Origin: Hyphomonadaceae bacterium UBA7672 | GTDB lineage: Bacteria; Pseudomonadota; Alphaproteobacteria; Caulobacterales; Hyphomonadaceae | Assembly: GCA_002483135.1 (NCBI GenBank) | Contig: DLHI01000020.1 | Span: 62,001 to 126,000, forward strand | Direction: 5' to 3' | Length of the DNA stretch: 64,000 nucleotides | Part shown: positions 43,506 through 51,922 of the stretch, piece after piece | How the letters are laid out: every line of letters starts with the position of its first letter | How positions within the stretch are numbered: the first letter of the stretch is position 1 | Made by a program: the position numbers and the translations under genes | Notes under the pieces: model-generated | The model's database searches: none | What the model saw: only the letters and a program-made list of their open reading frames with translations | Told to the model about the DNA's origin: nothing

Positions 43506-44816
43506 CTACTCCAGCGCCGAATAGATCAACGCGCGCAGCTTGGTCTGCGTGTCGAGCCCGCCAGCGGGGATAAGCTGCGTCATGAAGCTGACAGTCAGAC
43601 CCTCTGCGGGGTCAACCCAGTAGGTCGAATGGTACGCGCCGCCCCAGCCATAGTCGCCGACGGAGCCAAGATTGGCCATCTCGCCCGGCGACCGTGTGAT
43701 GCGGAAACCAAGGCCGAAATCCTGTCCGGGCTGGAACGTCGCAGTGACCAGAGCGTCCTGGCTCATCTGCTCCACGCTCTTGCGCGAGAGATAGCGCTTG
43801 CCATCCAGCGTGCCGCCCTGAAGCAGCATTTCCAGGAAGCGCGAATAGTCTGCCGCAGTGGAGAGCAGACCCGCGCCGCCCGCAAAGGCCTTGCACGGCC
43901 CGTTCTCGTAGTGGCCCTGGCCGATGTGGCCGGTCCCTTGCCACCCGCCCGGCGCCGGCGCGCGTTCGCTTTTCCCGTCCTTCGCCGAATACACGACTGC
44001 AAGGCGCGAAGATTTTTCCGGCGGCAGGCAGAAGCTGGTGTCGACCATGCCAAGCGGATCGATCAGCCGCTCCTTGAAGAACACGTCGAGCGACTGGCCT
44101 GAAAGTTTCTCCACCACCACGCCAAGAATGTCGGTGTTGTAGCCATAGACCCATTGCTCGCCCGGTTGTGCCGCCATGGGCAGGGCAGGCATACGCTTCA
44201 CCACATCGGCGACGGTTTCCGTCTTGTCCGCGAAGTACCAGCCGAAGATGCCTGCGTCGCGCCACGCCTTCTCGCCTGGACCAGTGCCGTAGGAGATGCC
44301 CGCCGAGTGACTGAGGAGATCGCGAATGGTGATCGGTCGCTTGGCCGGAACCACATCATAGCCGCCGCCTTCCTTCGCGACGGCCACCGTGGTCTTCGCC
44401 CATTCCGGCAGGAATTTGCTGAGCGGATCGTCAAGCACCAGCTTGCCTTCCTCCATCAGCATCATGATGGCGACGCTGGTGAGGGCTTTCGTCTGCGAGG
44501 CGATGCGGAAGATGTCGTCCTCTTCCATGCGGTCGCCCGCCTCGCGGTCGCGCCAGCCATAGGCTTCGGAGAAGACCTCGCGGCCATCCTGGTGGATCAT
44601 CACGACAGCGCCGGCGAGTTTGCCTTCCTCGACATAGCGTTTCATCGTGGCGTCGAGTACGGCAAGGCGCGACTGCGAGATGCCGTGCGGCGCGTCGTTG
44701 GTGATCGGCCCATGGGCAAGCGGCGGCGCAAAGCGCGTCGTCTCGTCGACCGAGACCACGCAACCCGAAAGCGCCGTCGCGCCAAGAGCTGCCAGAAGCA
44801 TCGAACGCAGTGCCAT
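43506..44816 (-). CDS. Lipoprotein serine hydrolase, class C beta-lactamase family
   Basis: 436 residues with lipobox ATALSGC (Cys19). The SxxK motif is Ser107-Gln-Thr-Lys110 in FRIASQTKALTS, the YxN motif is in WVYGYNTDILG (about residues 218-228), and GGAGLLSTAADYSRFLEML is typical. This group includes EstB-like esterases, D-aminopeptidases and true beta-lactamases; the SQTK variant points to the esterase side. It is not closely similar to the other serine hydrolase at 22715-23923. Confidence 0.88.
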   Translation of the reverse strand: MALRSMLLAALGATALSGCVVSVDETTRFAPPLAHGPITNDAPHGISQSRLAVLDATMKRYVEEGKLAGAVVMIHQDGREVFSEAYGWRDREAGDRMEEDDIFRIASQTKALTSVAIMMLMEEGKLVLDDPLSKFLPEWAKTTVAVAKEGGGYDVVPAKRPITIRDLLSHSAGISYGTGPGEKAWRDAGIFGWYFADKTETVADVVKRMPALPMAAQPGEQWVYGYNTDILGVVVEKLSGQSLDVFFKERLIDPLGMVDTSFCLPPEKSSRLAVVYSAKDGKSERAPAPGGWQGTGHIGQGHYENGPCKAFAGGAGLLSTAADYSRFLEMLLQGGTLDGKRYLSRKSVEQMSQDALVTATFQPGQDFGLGFRITRSPGEMANLGSVGDYGWGGAYHSTYWVDPAEGLTVSFMTQLIPAGGLDTQTKLRALIYSALE

Positions 44817-44924
44817 TCAGTCCTCCCGATATTTTTCGGGACGATGGCAGGTGGTGCGGCGGGGTCAAGCTCTGCTTCGGAGACGGTGGTTGATCCTTTG
44901 CCAAGTCTGGCCGATGAAGCCCCC

Positions 44925-46535
44925 ATGACGGATCGCTTCGACTATATCATCGCGGGTGCTGGCACGGCGGGATGCCTGCTGGCGAACCGGCTGTCGGCTG
45001 ATCCGCGCAATCGCGTGCTGCTGCTGGAGGCTGGCGGCAACGACGACTGGATCTGGTTTCACATCCCCGTCGGCTATCTCTTCGCAATCGGCAATCCGCG
45101 GGCCGACTGGATGTTCCGCACCGAGGAAGTCCCGGGGTTGAATGGCCGCGCGCTGAACTATCCACGTGGGAAGGTGATCGGCGGCTGCTCCGCCATCAAC
45201 GCGATGATCTACATGCGCGGGCAGGCGGCCGACTATGATGGCTGGCGCCAGCTGGGCCTTCCCGGCTGGGGCTGGGACGATGTGCTGCCGCATTTCCTGA
45301 AGCATGAGGATCATGTCGATGGCGGCCCGCTGCACGCACAGGGGGGCGAATGGCGGATCGAACATCCGCGCATGCGCTGGAAAGTGCTTGATGCCTTCGC
45401 GGATGCGGCCGAGGGCGTCGGCATCGCGCGCGTGGGTGACTTCAACACCGGCGACAATTCCGGCGCCGGCTATTTCCAGGTGAACCAGAAGAATGGTGCG
45501 CGTTGGTCGACCGCGCGGGGCTTTCTCAAGCCGATCATGCGCCGCCAGAATCTGAAGGTTGTCACCGGCGCCCTGGTCGAGCGCGTCATCATCGAGAATG
45601 GTGAAGCGAAGGGCGTCGCGTGGTCGCGCAATGGCGGCGCCGAGCGGCACGTGTCGATGGCCGATGGCAGTGTCGTGCTGGCGACTGGCGCCGTGCAGAC
45701 GCCAAAATTGCTCGAGCTGTCTGGTGTTGGGGGTGGTGAGCGGCTGAAGGCGTTGGGCGTCAATGTCGCGCATCACAGCCCGGGCGTTGGCGAAAACCTG
45801 CAGGATCATCTGCAGCTGCGCCCGATCTACAAGGTCTCTGGCGTGCCCACGTTGAATGAGCAGTATGCCAACGTTTTGCGCCGGCCCATGATGGCGCTGG
45901 ACTATGCGATACGCCGTCGCGGACCGATGACCATGGCGCCCTCGCAGATGGGCGCCTTCGCGAGATCGAACGAACGGCATGCAACCCCAAACCTGCAGTT
46001 CCATGTGCAGCCGCTGGCGTTGCCAAAATTTGGCGAGGCGATGTATCCGTTCCCGGCCATCACCATTAGCGTGTGCAATTTGCGTCCCGATAGCAGAGGC
46101 AGCATCCACGCCGCTTCACCTGACGCCTCAGCCTCGCCATCCATCCAGCCGAACTACCTGGAGACCGAAACCGACCGGACGACGGCGATTGAATCGTTAC
46201 GTCTCGTGCGGCGTATCGTAGATCAGCCCGCACTGAAGCGCTTCTCCCCGCAGGAACATGCGCCGGGTGACCACCTGCAATCGGATGGCGACCTCGCGAA
46301 GGCGGCGGGCGATATCGGCACGACGATCTTCCATCCAGTCGGCACTACGAAGATGGGCGCAGCGTCTGACGCCATGGCAGTGGTCGACGAGCGGCTGCGC
46401 GTTCGTGGCGTCGGAAAACTGCGTGTGATCGATGCATCCGTCATGCCGCGCATAACATCGGGCAACACCAATTCCCCCACGCTGATGATCGCCGAAAAGG
46501 GCGCTGCGATGTTGCTTCAGGATGCACGCGGCTAG
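44925..46535 (+). CDS. GMC-family FAD oxidoreductase (choline dehydrogenase-like)
   Basis: 536 residues. The FAD fingerprint YIIAGAGTAGCLLANRLS is at the N-terminus. GMC signature 1, NYPRGKVIGGCSAINAMIYM, lies near residue 80, signature 2 in LATGAVQTPKLLELSGVG, then GENLQDHL. The catalytic His/Asn pair is in IFHPVGTTKMG and NTNSPTLMIAEKGA. It oxidises an alcohol to an aldehyde. No betaine-aldehyde dehydrogenase or betaine transport genes are adjacent, so choline is not assured as substrate. The start at 44925 gives the family N-terminus; the frame is open far upstream but unlike any protein. Confidence 0.92.
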   Translation: MTDRFDYIIAGAGTAGCLLANRLSADPRNRVLLLEAGGNDDWIWFHIPVGYLFAIGNPRADWMFRTEEVPGLNGRALNYPRGKVIGGCSAINAMIYMRGQAADYDGWRQLGLPGWGWDDVLPHFLKHEDHVDGGPLHAQGGEWRIEHPRMRWKVLDAFADAAEGVGIARVGDFNTGDNSGAGYFQVNQKNGARWSTARGFLKPIMRRQNLKVVTGALVERVIIENGEAKGVAWSRNGGAERHVSMADGSVVLATGAVQTPKLLELSGVGGGERLKALGVNVAHHSPGVGENLQDHLQLRPIYKVSGVPTLNEQYANVLRRPMMALDYAIRRRGPMTMAPSQMGAFARSNERHATPNLQFHVQPLALPKFGEAMYPFPAITISVCNLRPDSRGSIHAASPDASASPSIQPNYLETETDRTTAIESLRLVRRIVDQPALKRFSPQEHAPGDHLQSDGDLAKAAGDIGTTIFHPVGTTKMGAASDAMAVVDERLRVRGVGKLRVIDASVMPRITSGNTNSPTLMIAEKGAAMLLQDARG

Positions 46536-46617
46536 CTGACGCGGGCGGGAACCGAAGGCCCGGACTGTTCGTTTATCCTTTGAACGCGGGGGATGCTCTG
46601 TCATTCAGGAGTTCGCC

Positions 46618-46797
46618 ATGAACAAGGACACGATCAAGGGTTCCATCAAGGAAGCCGCCGGCAAGGTGCAGAAGGAATTCGGCAAGGCTGTCGATTCGCC
46701 CAAGCACATCGTCGAAGGCGGCGCCAAGGAAGCTGAAGGCAAGGGCCAGAAGGCGGCCGGCCACATCAAGGACGCGATCAAGACCGTTACCAAGTAA
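46618..46797 (+). CDS. CsbD-family small stress protein
   Basis: 59 residues beginning MNKDTIKGSIKEAAGKVQ, highly charged and helical, with repeated Lys-Gly/Ala-Lys motifs: the CsbD pattern. These abundant little proteins accumulate under general stress; their mechanism is unknown. AGGAG lies eight bases before the ATG. A strong terminator follows, so it is a single-gene transcript. Confidence 0.9.
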   Translation: MNKDTIKGSIKEAAGKVQKEFGKAVDSPKHIVEGGAKEAEGKGQKAAGHIKDAIKTVTK

Positions 46798-46821
46798 GGT
46801 CCATCGTCGTCCCGAAAACAG

Positions 46822-46857
46822 AGGCCCGGAGTTCGCTCCGGGCCTTTTGTTGTTTGT
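46822..46857 (+). terminator. Strong intrinsic terminator after the CsbD gene
   Basis: A 10-bp perfect stem (AGGCCCGGAG 46822-46831, CTCCGGGCCT 46836-46845) with a TTCG tetraloop is followed by TTTTGTTGTTTG. Confidence 0.95.
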
Positions 46858-46929
46858 TACCCAGCATTGCCGATCCGTGGCTTTGCGGTGAAGCCGGATT
46901 TGCTCTAGCAGGGCGGCCTCATCAGCGAG

Positions 46930-47889
46930 GTGCGTAGCGTGGAATCGGGGGCGGGAAAGGCAGGGGCGACGGCTGGGACGCCTCGCCTGACCGGCAACGC
47001 GCTCAGCTGGGCCGCGCTGCTGCTGCTGGTGGTGATCTGGGGCTCGACCTTCGCGGGCATCAGCCTTGGCGTCGAGACGATCTCGCCGGCCTGGCTGGTT
47101 GCAGGGCGATTGATCAGCGGCGCATTCTTCCTCGCGGCGTGGATGCTGGGCGCGGCGCTACTGCGCCCCCGCGCGCCGTCGGCGGCTTCTGTGCGCGTCA
47201 CGCTGAAGGCGGTCGCGTGGTTCGCCGTCATCGGCATTGCGGCAACTGCTGCGCCCTTCGTTCTCTATGCCCACGCAGCCGAGTCTGTGGGGTCTGCCGT
47301 GATGGCCATTTGCAATGGAGGCACGCCATTCGCCACCGTGCTGATGGCGCACTTCTTCGTGGGCGATCGGCTGACGGCGCGGCGCGTCGTTGGCGTCATG
47401 CTCGGCTTCCTCGGCCTTGTTGTTCTGGTGGTCCCCGAATTCCAGGAAGGCGCCCAGGCCAGCCTGATTGGCATCCTGCTCGCGATCGTGGGCGCCTGGC
47501 TCTATGCGATCGGCAACATCGCAACGCGGCTTGCCCCAAGCATTGAGCCGGTGCTTGCCAGCTTCTTCATCGTTGCAATGGGCGCAGTGGCGGCGCTTGC
47601 CTATGCCGTGGTGATGGAGCCGTTCCCGGCAAGCCCCAGCATCCAGTCGATCATCGCCATGGTCCTGCTTGGCTTGCTGCCGACCGCATTTGCGATGTTC
47701 GTCTATGTCTGGCTGATCCGCCGGTCCGGGCCGGTATTCGTGTCTTTTACCACCTATATGTCCCCGCTTTGGGCCACCGGCCTCGGCGTGTTGTTTCTGG
47801 GCGAGGACCTGCACTGGTCGATGATCGGCGCCCTGGCGCTGATCCTGGCTGGTGTAGCTGTGGCGAACGCACGGCGCAGAAGGAGTTAA
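46930..47889 (+). CDS. DMT-superfamily (EamA) transporter
   Basis: 319 residues with ten membrane helices in two EamA halves, the first with LLLLVVIWGSTFAGISLGVE (W-G-S/T-F is the family's helix-1 mark) and the second with GILLAIVGAWLYAIGNIATR. It is a small-metabolite carrier of unknown substrate. The start is taken as GTG at 46930; another GTG at 46939 is possible and neither has a good ribosome site. Its stop is 91 bases before serC, but the serC leader begins directly after it, so some readthrough is likely. Confidence 0.85.
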   Translation: MRSVESGAGKAGATAGTPRLTGNALSWAALLLLVVIWGSTFAGISLGVETISPAWLVAGRLISGAFFLAAWMLGAALLRPRAPSAASVRVTLKAVAWFAVIGIAATAAPFVLYAHAAESVGSAVMAICNGGTPFATVLMAHFFVGDRLTARRVVGVMLGFLGLVVLVVPEFQEGAQASLIGILLAIVGAWLYAIGNIATRLAPSIEPVLASFFIVAMGAVAALAYAVVMEPFPASPSIQSIIAMVLLGLLPTAFAMFVYVWLIRRSGPVFVSFTTYMSPLWATGLGVLFLGEDLHWSMIGALALILAGVAVANARRRRS

Positions 47890-47930
47890 TTGACGCGCAA
47901 CCGGTTCGGGCGCATATCGGCCGCGGGCCA

Positions 47931-47971
47931 GTCGCCCCCAACGGCGACCAGCCCATCTGTAAGGATGGGAG
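47931..47971 (+). ncRNA. serC-type RNA leader
   Basis: Two tandem hairpins in the 90-base serC leader: GTCGCC/GGCGAC (47931-47936, 47943-47948) and CCCATC/GATGGG (47952-47957, 47964-47969) with loop TGTAAG. The second hairpin covers the GGGAG ribosome site at 47967-47971. Position, order and SD masking fit the serC motif described for alphaproteobacterial serC-serA operons. What it senses is not known. Confidence 0.75.
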
Positions 47972-47979
47972 AAAAACAG

Positions 47980-49143
47980 ATGACGACTGCCGCCAAACCG
48001 GCGTTGCGCCCTGATCGTGCGCACTTTTCCTCGGGCCCGTGCGCCAAGCGCCCCGGCTGGAGCCCTGACAATCTCAAGCTTGAGTCGCTCGGCCGCTCGC
48101 ACCGGTCCAAGCTCGGCAAGTCGCGCCTGAAGCTGGCGATCGACAAGACCCGCGCCATTCTCAAAATCCCCGCCGACTACCGCATCGGCATCATGCCGGG
48201 CTCGGATACCGGCGCCATTGAGGCGGCCTTCTGGTCCATGCTGGGCGCGCGTCCGGTGGATGTGTTCGCGTTCGAAAGCTTCGGCGAAGACTGGGTCACC
48301 GACATCACGAAACAGCTCAAGGTTGACGCCACAACGCACAAGGCCGGTTACGGCCAGCTGCCTGACCTGTCCAAGGCCCGCAAGGACGCCGACGTCGTCT
48401 TCACCTGGAACGGCACGACCTCCGGCGTGAAGGTTCCGAACGGCGACTGGATCGCGGATGATCGCGAAGGTCTCACCTTCTGTGACGCCACATCGGCCGT
48501 CTTCGCCATGGATATCCCGTGGGCCAAGATCGATGTGCTGACCTACTCCTGGCAGAAAGTGCTGGGCGGCGAGGGCGCACACGGCATTCTCATCCTCAGC
48601 CCCCGCGCCATCGAGCGCCTGAAAACGTACACGCCGAAATGGCCGATGCCGAAACTCTTCCGCATGGCCAAGGGCGGCGAAGTCACCGAAGGCATCTTCG
48701 AAGGCGAGACGATCAACACACCCTCCATGCTGGCCACTGAAGACTATCTCGATGCGCTCGCTTGGGTCGAAGGTCTCGGCGGCGTCGACGCTACTATCGC
48801 GCGCTCGAACGCTAATCTCGCCGTGCTTGAGGCGTGGGTCGCGAAGACGCCGTGGGTGGAATTCCTCGCCGCCGACAAGGCCACACGCTCCAACACCTCC
48901 GTCACGCTGTCGATCACCGATCCGCGCGTCGCGAAGCTCGACGACAAGGGCCAGCAGGACTTCGTGAAGAAGTTCGTCGCGGCGCTGGAAAAGGAAAACG
49001 CAGCCTACGACATCGGCGGCTACAAGGCCGCCCCTCCGGGCCTGCGCATCTGGTGCGGCGCGACGGTGGAAGCGGCCGACCTCCAGAAGCTGACGCCCTG
49101 GCTCGACTGGGCGTTTGAGACGACTGTGGCGGAACTCGGCTAG
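47980..49143 (+). CDS. serC: Phosphoserine aminotransferase
   Basis: A PLP enzyme, second step of serine synthesis: 3-phosphohydroxypyruvate plus glutamate gives phosphoserine. The 387 residues start MTTAAKPALRPDRAHFSSGP. The Schiff-base Lys is in YSWQKVLGGEGAHG (around residue 193), after TFCDATSAVFAMD. It belongs to the longer alphaproteobacterial/archaeal-type SerC subgroup. The start at 47980 is fixed by GGGAG and the leader; the frame is open from 47890. A MazG-like gene and serA follow on the same strand. Confidence 0.95.
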   Translation: MTTAAKPALRPDRAHFSSGPCAKRPGWSPDNLKLESLGRSHRSKLGKSRLKLAIDKTRAILKIPADYRIGIMPGSDTGAIEAAFWSMLGARPVDVFAFESFGEDWVTDITKQLKVDATTHKAGYGQLPDLSKARKDADVVFTWNGTTSGVKVPNGDWIADDREGLTFCDATSAVFAMDIPWAKIDVLTYSWQKVLGGEGAHGILILSPRAIERLKTYTPKWPMPKLFRMAKGGEVTEGIFEGETINTPSMLATEDYLDALAWVEGLGGVDATIARSNANLAVLEAWVAKTPWVEFLAADKATRSNTSVTLSITDPRVAKLDDKGQQDFVKKFVAALEKENAAYDIGGYKAAPPGLRIWCGATVEAADLQKLTPWLDWAFETTVAELG

Positions 49144-49151
49144 CGATCTTT

Positions 49152-49218
49152 CCTCCCTCGCCCGGAGGGCGGGGGAGGTGGATCGCGGCGCAGCCGCGAG
49201 ACGGAGGGGGCAACCCCC
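49152..49218. repeat. Three-hairpin intergenic repeat inside the ser operon
   Basis: Three consecutive hairpins: a 12-bp stem with one wobble pair around CCTCCCTCGCCC (49152-49178), TCGCGGC/GCCGCGA (49183-49199) and GGGGG/CCCCC (49206-49218). This order is that of a dispersed alphaproteobacterial extragenic repeat. Its last hairpin contains the ribosome site (GGAGGGGG) of the gene starting at 49220. Confidence 0.75.
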
Positions 49219-49219
49219 G

Positions 49220-49513
49220 ATGCGTGAAACCTCTGAGACCATCCGCGAATGGGGCGACGCCACCTTCGGCGCGGTGCGTGATCTCACCGCGCTCGTCGCC
49301 CGCGCGCGTGGCGAGATGGACGAACTCGAAGCAGCGCTCCGCGCCAACGACCACGCCGAAGCGGGCAGGGAGGCGGCCGATGTCGTCATCCTGCTGCATC
49401 GCCTCGTCAGCCTTCTCGGCATGGACCTCAACGAACAGGTCGACGCCAAGATGCAGACCAACCGCGCACGCAAATGGAAAGCCGCGGGAGACGGGACGGG
49501 TGGCCACATCTGA
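49220..49513 (+). CDS. MazG-like small protein (DUF550-type) in the ser operon
   Basis: 97 residues. WGDATFG at the start, an acidic central helix (EMDELEAAL...EAGREAADVVILLHRL) and the end KMQTNRARKW match the pattern of DUF550/MazG-like nucleotide pyrophosphohydrolases, although the usual metal-binding ExxE positions are only partly kept. If active it would cleave a nucleoside triphosphate; a link to serine synthesis is not obvious. The ATG sits directly behind a G-rich repeat hairpin that supplies GGAGG. The frame is open upstream to 49115 but without similarity. Confidence 0.65.
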   Translation: MRETSETIREWGDATFGAVRDLTALVARARGEMDELEAALRANDHAEAGREAADVVILLHRLVSLLGMDLNEQVDAKMQTNRARKWKAAGDGTGGHI

Positions 49514-49575
49514 CCCGATCAACATTATTGAACATCAACGCGCCGGACGGCGCACCAATTTCAGGAGACAAACCC

Positions 49576-51150
49576 ATGGTGAAAGTCCTCATCGCCGACG
49601 ATCTCGCGCCCGGCGCAGCTGACATCTTCCGCAATCGCGGCATCGAGGTCGACATGAAGGTCGGCCTCAAGAAGGACGAGCTGATCAAGATCATCGGCGA
49701 GTATGATGGTCTCGCCGTCCGCTCCGCCTGCAAGCCGGACAAGGATGTGATTGCGGCCGGCGCGAAGCTGAAAGTCATCGGCCGCGCCGGCATCGGCGTC
49801 GACAACGTGGACGTGAAGGCCGCGACCGCCAAGGGCGTCATCGTGATGAACACGCCCTTCGGCAACGCCATCACGACGGCCGAGCATGCCATCGCCATGA
49901 TGTTCGCCGCCGCCCGCCAGATCCCTTCCGCGAGCCAGCGCACCATCGCGGGTGAATGGCCGAAGAAGGACTACATCGGCATCGAACTCTACGCGAAGAC
50001 GCTGGGCCTCATTGGCGCCGGAAACATCGGCTCCATTGTCGCGGACCGCGCGCTGGGCCTCAAGATGAAGGTCGTCGCCTACGACCCCTTCCTCACTGCC
50101 GAACGCGCGACCCAACTGGGCGTCGAGAAGGTCGAGCTGGAGGACCTGCTCGCCCGCGCCGACGTCATCACGCTGCACACCCCGCTGACAGACCAGACGA
50201 AGAACATCCTCTCGGCCGAAAACCTCGCCAAGACGAAAAAGGGCGTGATCCTCATCAACTGCGCCCGTGGCGGCCTGGCTGACGAAGCCGCCGTCCGCGC
50301 CGGCCTCGAGAGTGGCCACATCGGTGCGGCCGCGTTCGACGTGTTCCTCGAGGAGCCTGCCAAGACCAATGTGCTGTTCGGCGCGCCGAACTTCATCGCC
50401 ACGCCGCACCTCGGCGCGTCGACAGTGGAAGCGCAGGACAATGTCGCCTTCCAGGTCGCCGAACAGATGGCGGACTATCTGCTGACCGGCGCCGTCTCCA
50501 ACGCGCTCAACACGCCGTCGGTCACGGCGGAAGAAGCGCCGAAGCTGAAGCCCTTCGTCGCTCTTGCCGAGAAACTCGGCCAGTTCGCGGGACAGGTTGC
50601 CGATGGCGGCCTGTCGGAAGTCGAAATCGAGTACGAAGGCGCCGTCACTCAGCTTAACCGCAAACCGCTTACCTCGGCGGCGCTCGCGGGCATGCTGCGT
50701 CCATTCCTCGCCGAAGTGAACATGGTCTCGGCGCCCGCCATCCTGCAGGAGCGCGGCGGCTCGCTGAAGGAATCCACCAACGATGCGAGCCCCGTCTACG
50801 ACTCGCTGGTCCGCATCAAGGTGAAGGTCGAAGGCAAGTGGCGCTCGGTTGCCGGGGCCATCGTTGGCGGCAAGCCGCGCATCGTCGAGGTCAAGGGCAT
50901 GGCGCTCGAAGCCGACTTCCAGCCCTACATGCTGTTCGTCAACAACTCCGACAAACCTGGTTTCATCGGCGCCATGGCCGGCTTGCTCGGTGAAGCGAAA
51001 GTCAACATCGCGACCTTCAACCTCGGCCGTGAAGCCGCCGGCGGCGACGCTATCGCCATCGTCGGCGTTGACCAGGATGTGCCCGCGAAAACGCTCGAAG
51101 CCATCGAGAAACTGCCTCAGGTCCGGTATGTGAAGGTCCTGAAATTCTAG
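49576..51150 (+). CDS. serA: D-3-phosphoglycerate dehydrogenase
   Basis: First enzyme of serine synthesis, oxidising 3-phosphoglycerate with NAD. The 524-residue long form has a substrate/NAD domain pair with GLIGAGNIGSIVADRAL, ILINCARGGLADE and TPHLGAST. An intervening ASB domain follows (about 315-450), then a C-terminal ACT domain (MLFVNNSDKPGFIGAMAGLL...VRYVKVLKF) that usually binds serine for feedback inhibition. The start follows AGGAGA. It is the last gene of the serC operon. Confidence 0.97.
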   Translation: MVKVLIADDLAPGAADIFRNRGIEVDMKVGLKKDELIKIIGEYDGLAVRSACKPDKDVIAAGAKLKVIGRAGIGVDNVDVKAATAKGVIVMNTPFGNAITTAEHAIAMMFAAARQIPSASQRTIAGEWPKKDYIGIELYAKTLGLIGAGNIGSIVADRALGLKMKVVAYDPFLTAERATQLGVEKVELEDLLARADVITLHTPLTDQTKNILSAENLAKTKKGVILINCARGGLADEAAVRAGLESGHIGAAAFDVFLEEPAKTNVLFGAPNFIATPHLGASTVEAQDNVAFQVAEQMADYLLTGAVSNALNTPSVTAEEAPKLKPFVALAEKLGQFAGQVADGGLSEVEIEYEGAVTQLNRKPLTSAALAGMLRPFLAEVNMVSAPAILQERGGSLKESTNDASPVYDSLVRIKVKVEGKWRSVAGAIVGGKPRIVEVKGMALEADFQPYMLFVNNSDKPGFIGAMAGLLGEAKVNIATFNLGREAAGGDAIAIVGVDQDVPAKTLEAIEKLPQVRYVKVLKF

Positions 51151-51159
51151 CACGCTGGA

Positions 51160-51193
51160 CATGGGGCGGCGGGTCGCTAACTTCCGCCCCATG
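51160..51193 (+). promoter_or_regulatory. Inverted repeat masking the start of the caspase-like gene
   Basis: CATGGGGCGG (51160-51169) pairs perfectly with CCGCCCCATG (51184-51193). The right arm contains the chosen ATG (51191) and the left arm another in-frame ATG (51161), so a hairpin here would hide both starts. No ribosome site is visible. Confidence 0.45.
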
Positions 51194-51913
51194 AACCGCC
51201 GCGCTTTCATCACAACACTGGCCGCGACTGCCGTAGCCCCCGCGCTGGCGCAGACTGCGCCGGCTTCCGCTGCGCCGCTGGTCTACTATGCTGGCCAAGC
51301 GGGCCGGCTCACAAGTGATCGCGACAGGCTGGGCGGCAACCCGTTCGCTTCTGCGCTCTGTGAAGTGCTGCCTGAACTGCCACTGACGCTTGAGACGTTC
51401 GGCGGGCGTATGGCGCTGGCCAACTCGCTGCACAGCCGCGGCTGGCAGAACATCCAGATGCCGCGCAAACTGCCTGATCCAAGTCTGAGACTTGGCCGCG
51501 AGGGGCAGACCCGCCGCGCGCTGGTCCTCATCAACGCCGACTATTCCAGGTCGGATGCCTATTCACTACCCGGCGCCCGGTTCGATGCGCAGCGTGTGCC
51601 GCAAGCGCTGCAGGCGGCGGGCTTCGAGACCACCCTTGCGCTCGATGCTGGTCTGGATGGCGCGCGCGCGGCGATGGCGACCTTCGCTGCACAATCTCAA
51701 ACTGATGACGTTTCGCTCATCTATGTCGGCGGTCATGGGCTGCAGCGCAAACGTACCGTCTACTGGATGATGGGCGATTATCCCGAGCGCGACTCGAAAT
51801 GGCTGGCGACTCACGCCATTTCGCTGGACGAGATCGGAGCGTCGGGCAGGGCGCGGCAAGCGAATCTTGTGCTCTATGCCTCCTGTCGCGACGATCCCTT
51901 TCTCGGGAAGTGA
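51191..51913 (+). CDS. Exported caspase-like protein with permuted domain order
   Basis: 240 residues. The N-terminus MNRRAFITTLAATAVAPALA looks like a twin-arginine-type signal. Residues 30-93 (VYYAGQAGRLTSD, GGNPFASALCEVL, ending near NIQMPRK) resemble the p10 end of bacterial caspase-like domains. Residues 108-236 resemble the p20 part: RRALVLINADYS, LPGARFDAQRVPQALQAAGF, then catalytic His182 in YVGGHG and Cys232 in YASCRDDPF. The protein stops just after Cys232, where p10 normally begins. The Asp usual two residues before Cys is Ala here. It follows serA by 40 bases. A cysteine protease is likely but untested; a fused remnant is the alternative. Confidence 0.7.
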   Translation: MNRRAFITTLAATAVAPALAQTAPASAAPLVYYAGQAGRLTSDRDRLGGNPFASALCEVLPELPLTLETFGGRMALANSLHSRGWQNIQMPRKLPDPSLRLGREGQTRRALVLINADYSRSDAYSLPGARFDAQRVPQALQAAGFETTLALDAGLDGARAAMATFAAQSQTDDVSLIYVGGHGLQRKRTVYWMMGDYPERDSKWLATHAISLDEIGASGRARQANLVLYASCRDDPFLGK

Positions 51914-51922
51914 GTGAAGATC

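Noticed and set aside
44154..44924. 257-codon N-terminal extension of the GMC oxidoreductase
   Set aside because: It is antisense to the serine hydrolase gene and carries no domain; family proteins start at the FAD-binding strand.
47158..49509. 783-codon open frame on the minus strand
   Set aside because: Antisense to the DMT transporter, serC and the MazG-like gene, all of which are well supported.
49561..51213. 550-codon open frame on the minus strand
   Set aside because: Antisense to serA; Asp/His/Arg-rich shadow.
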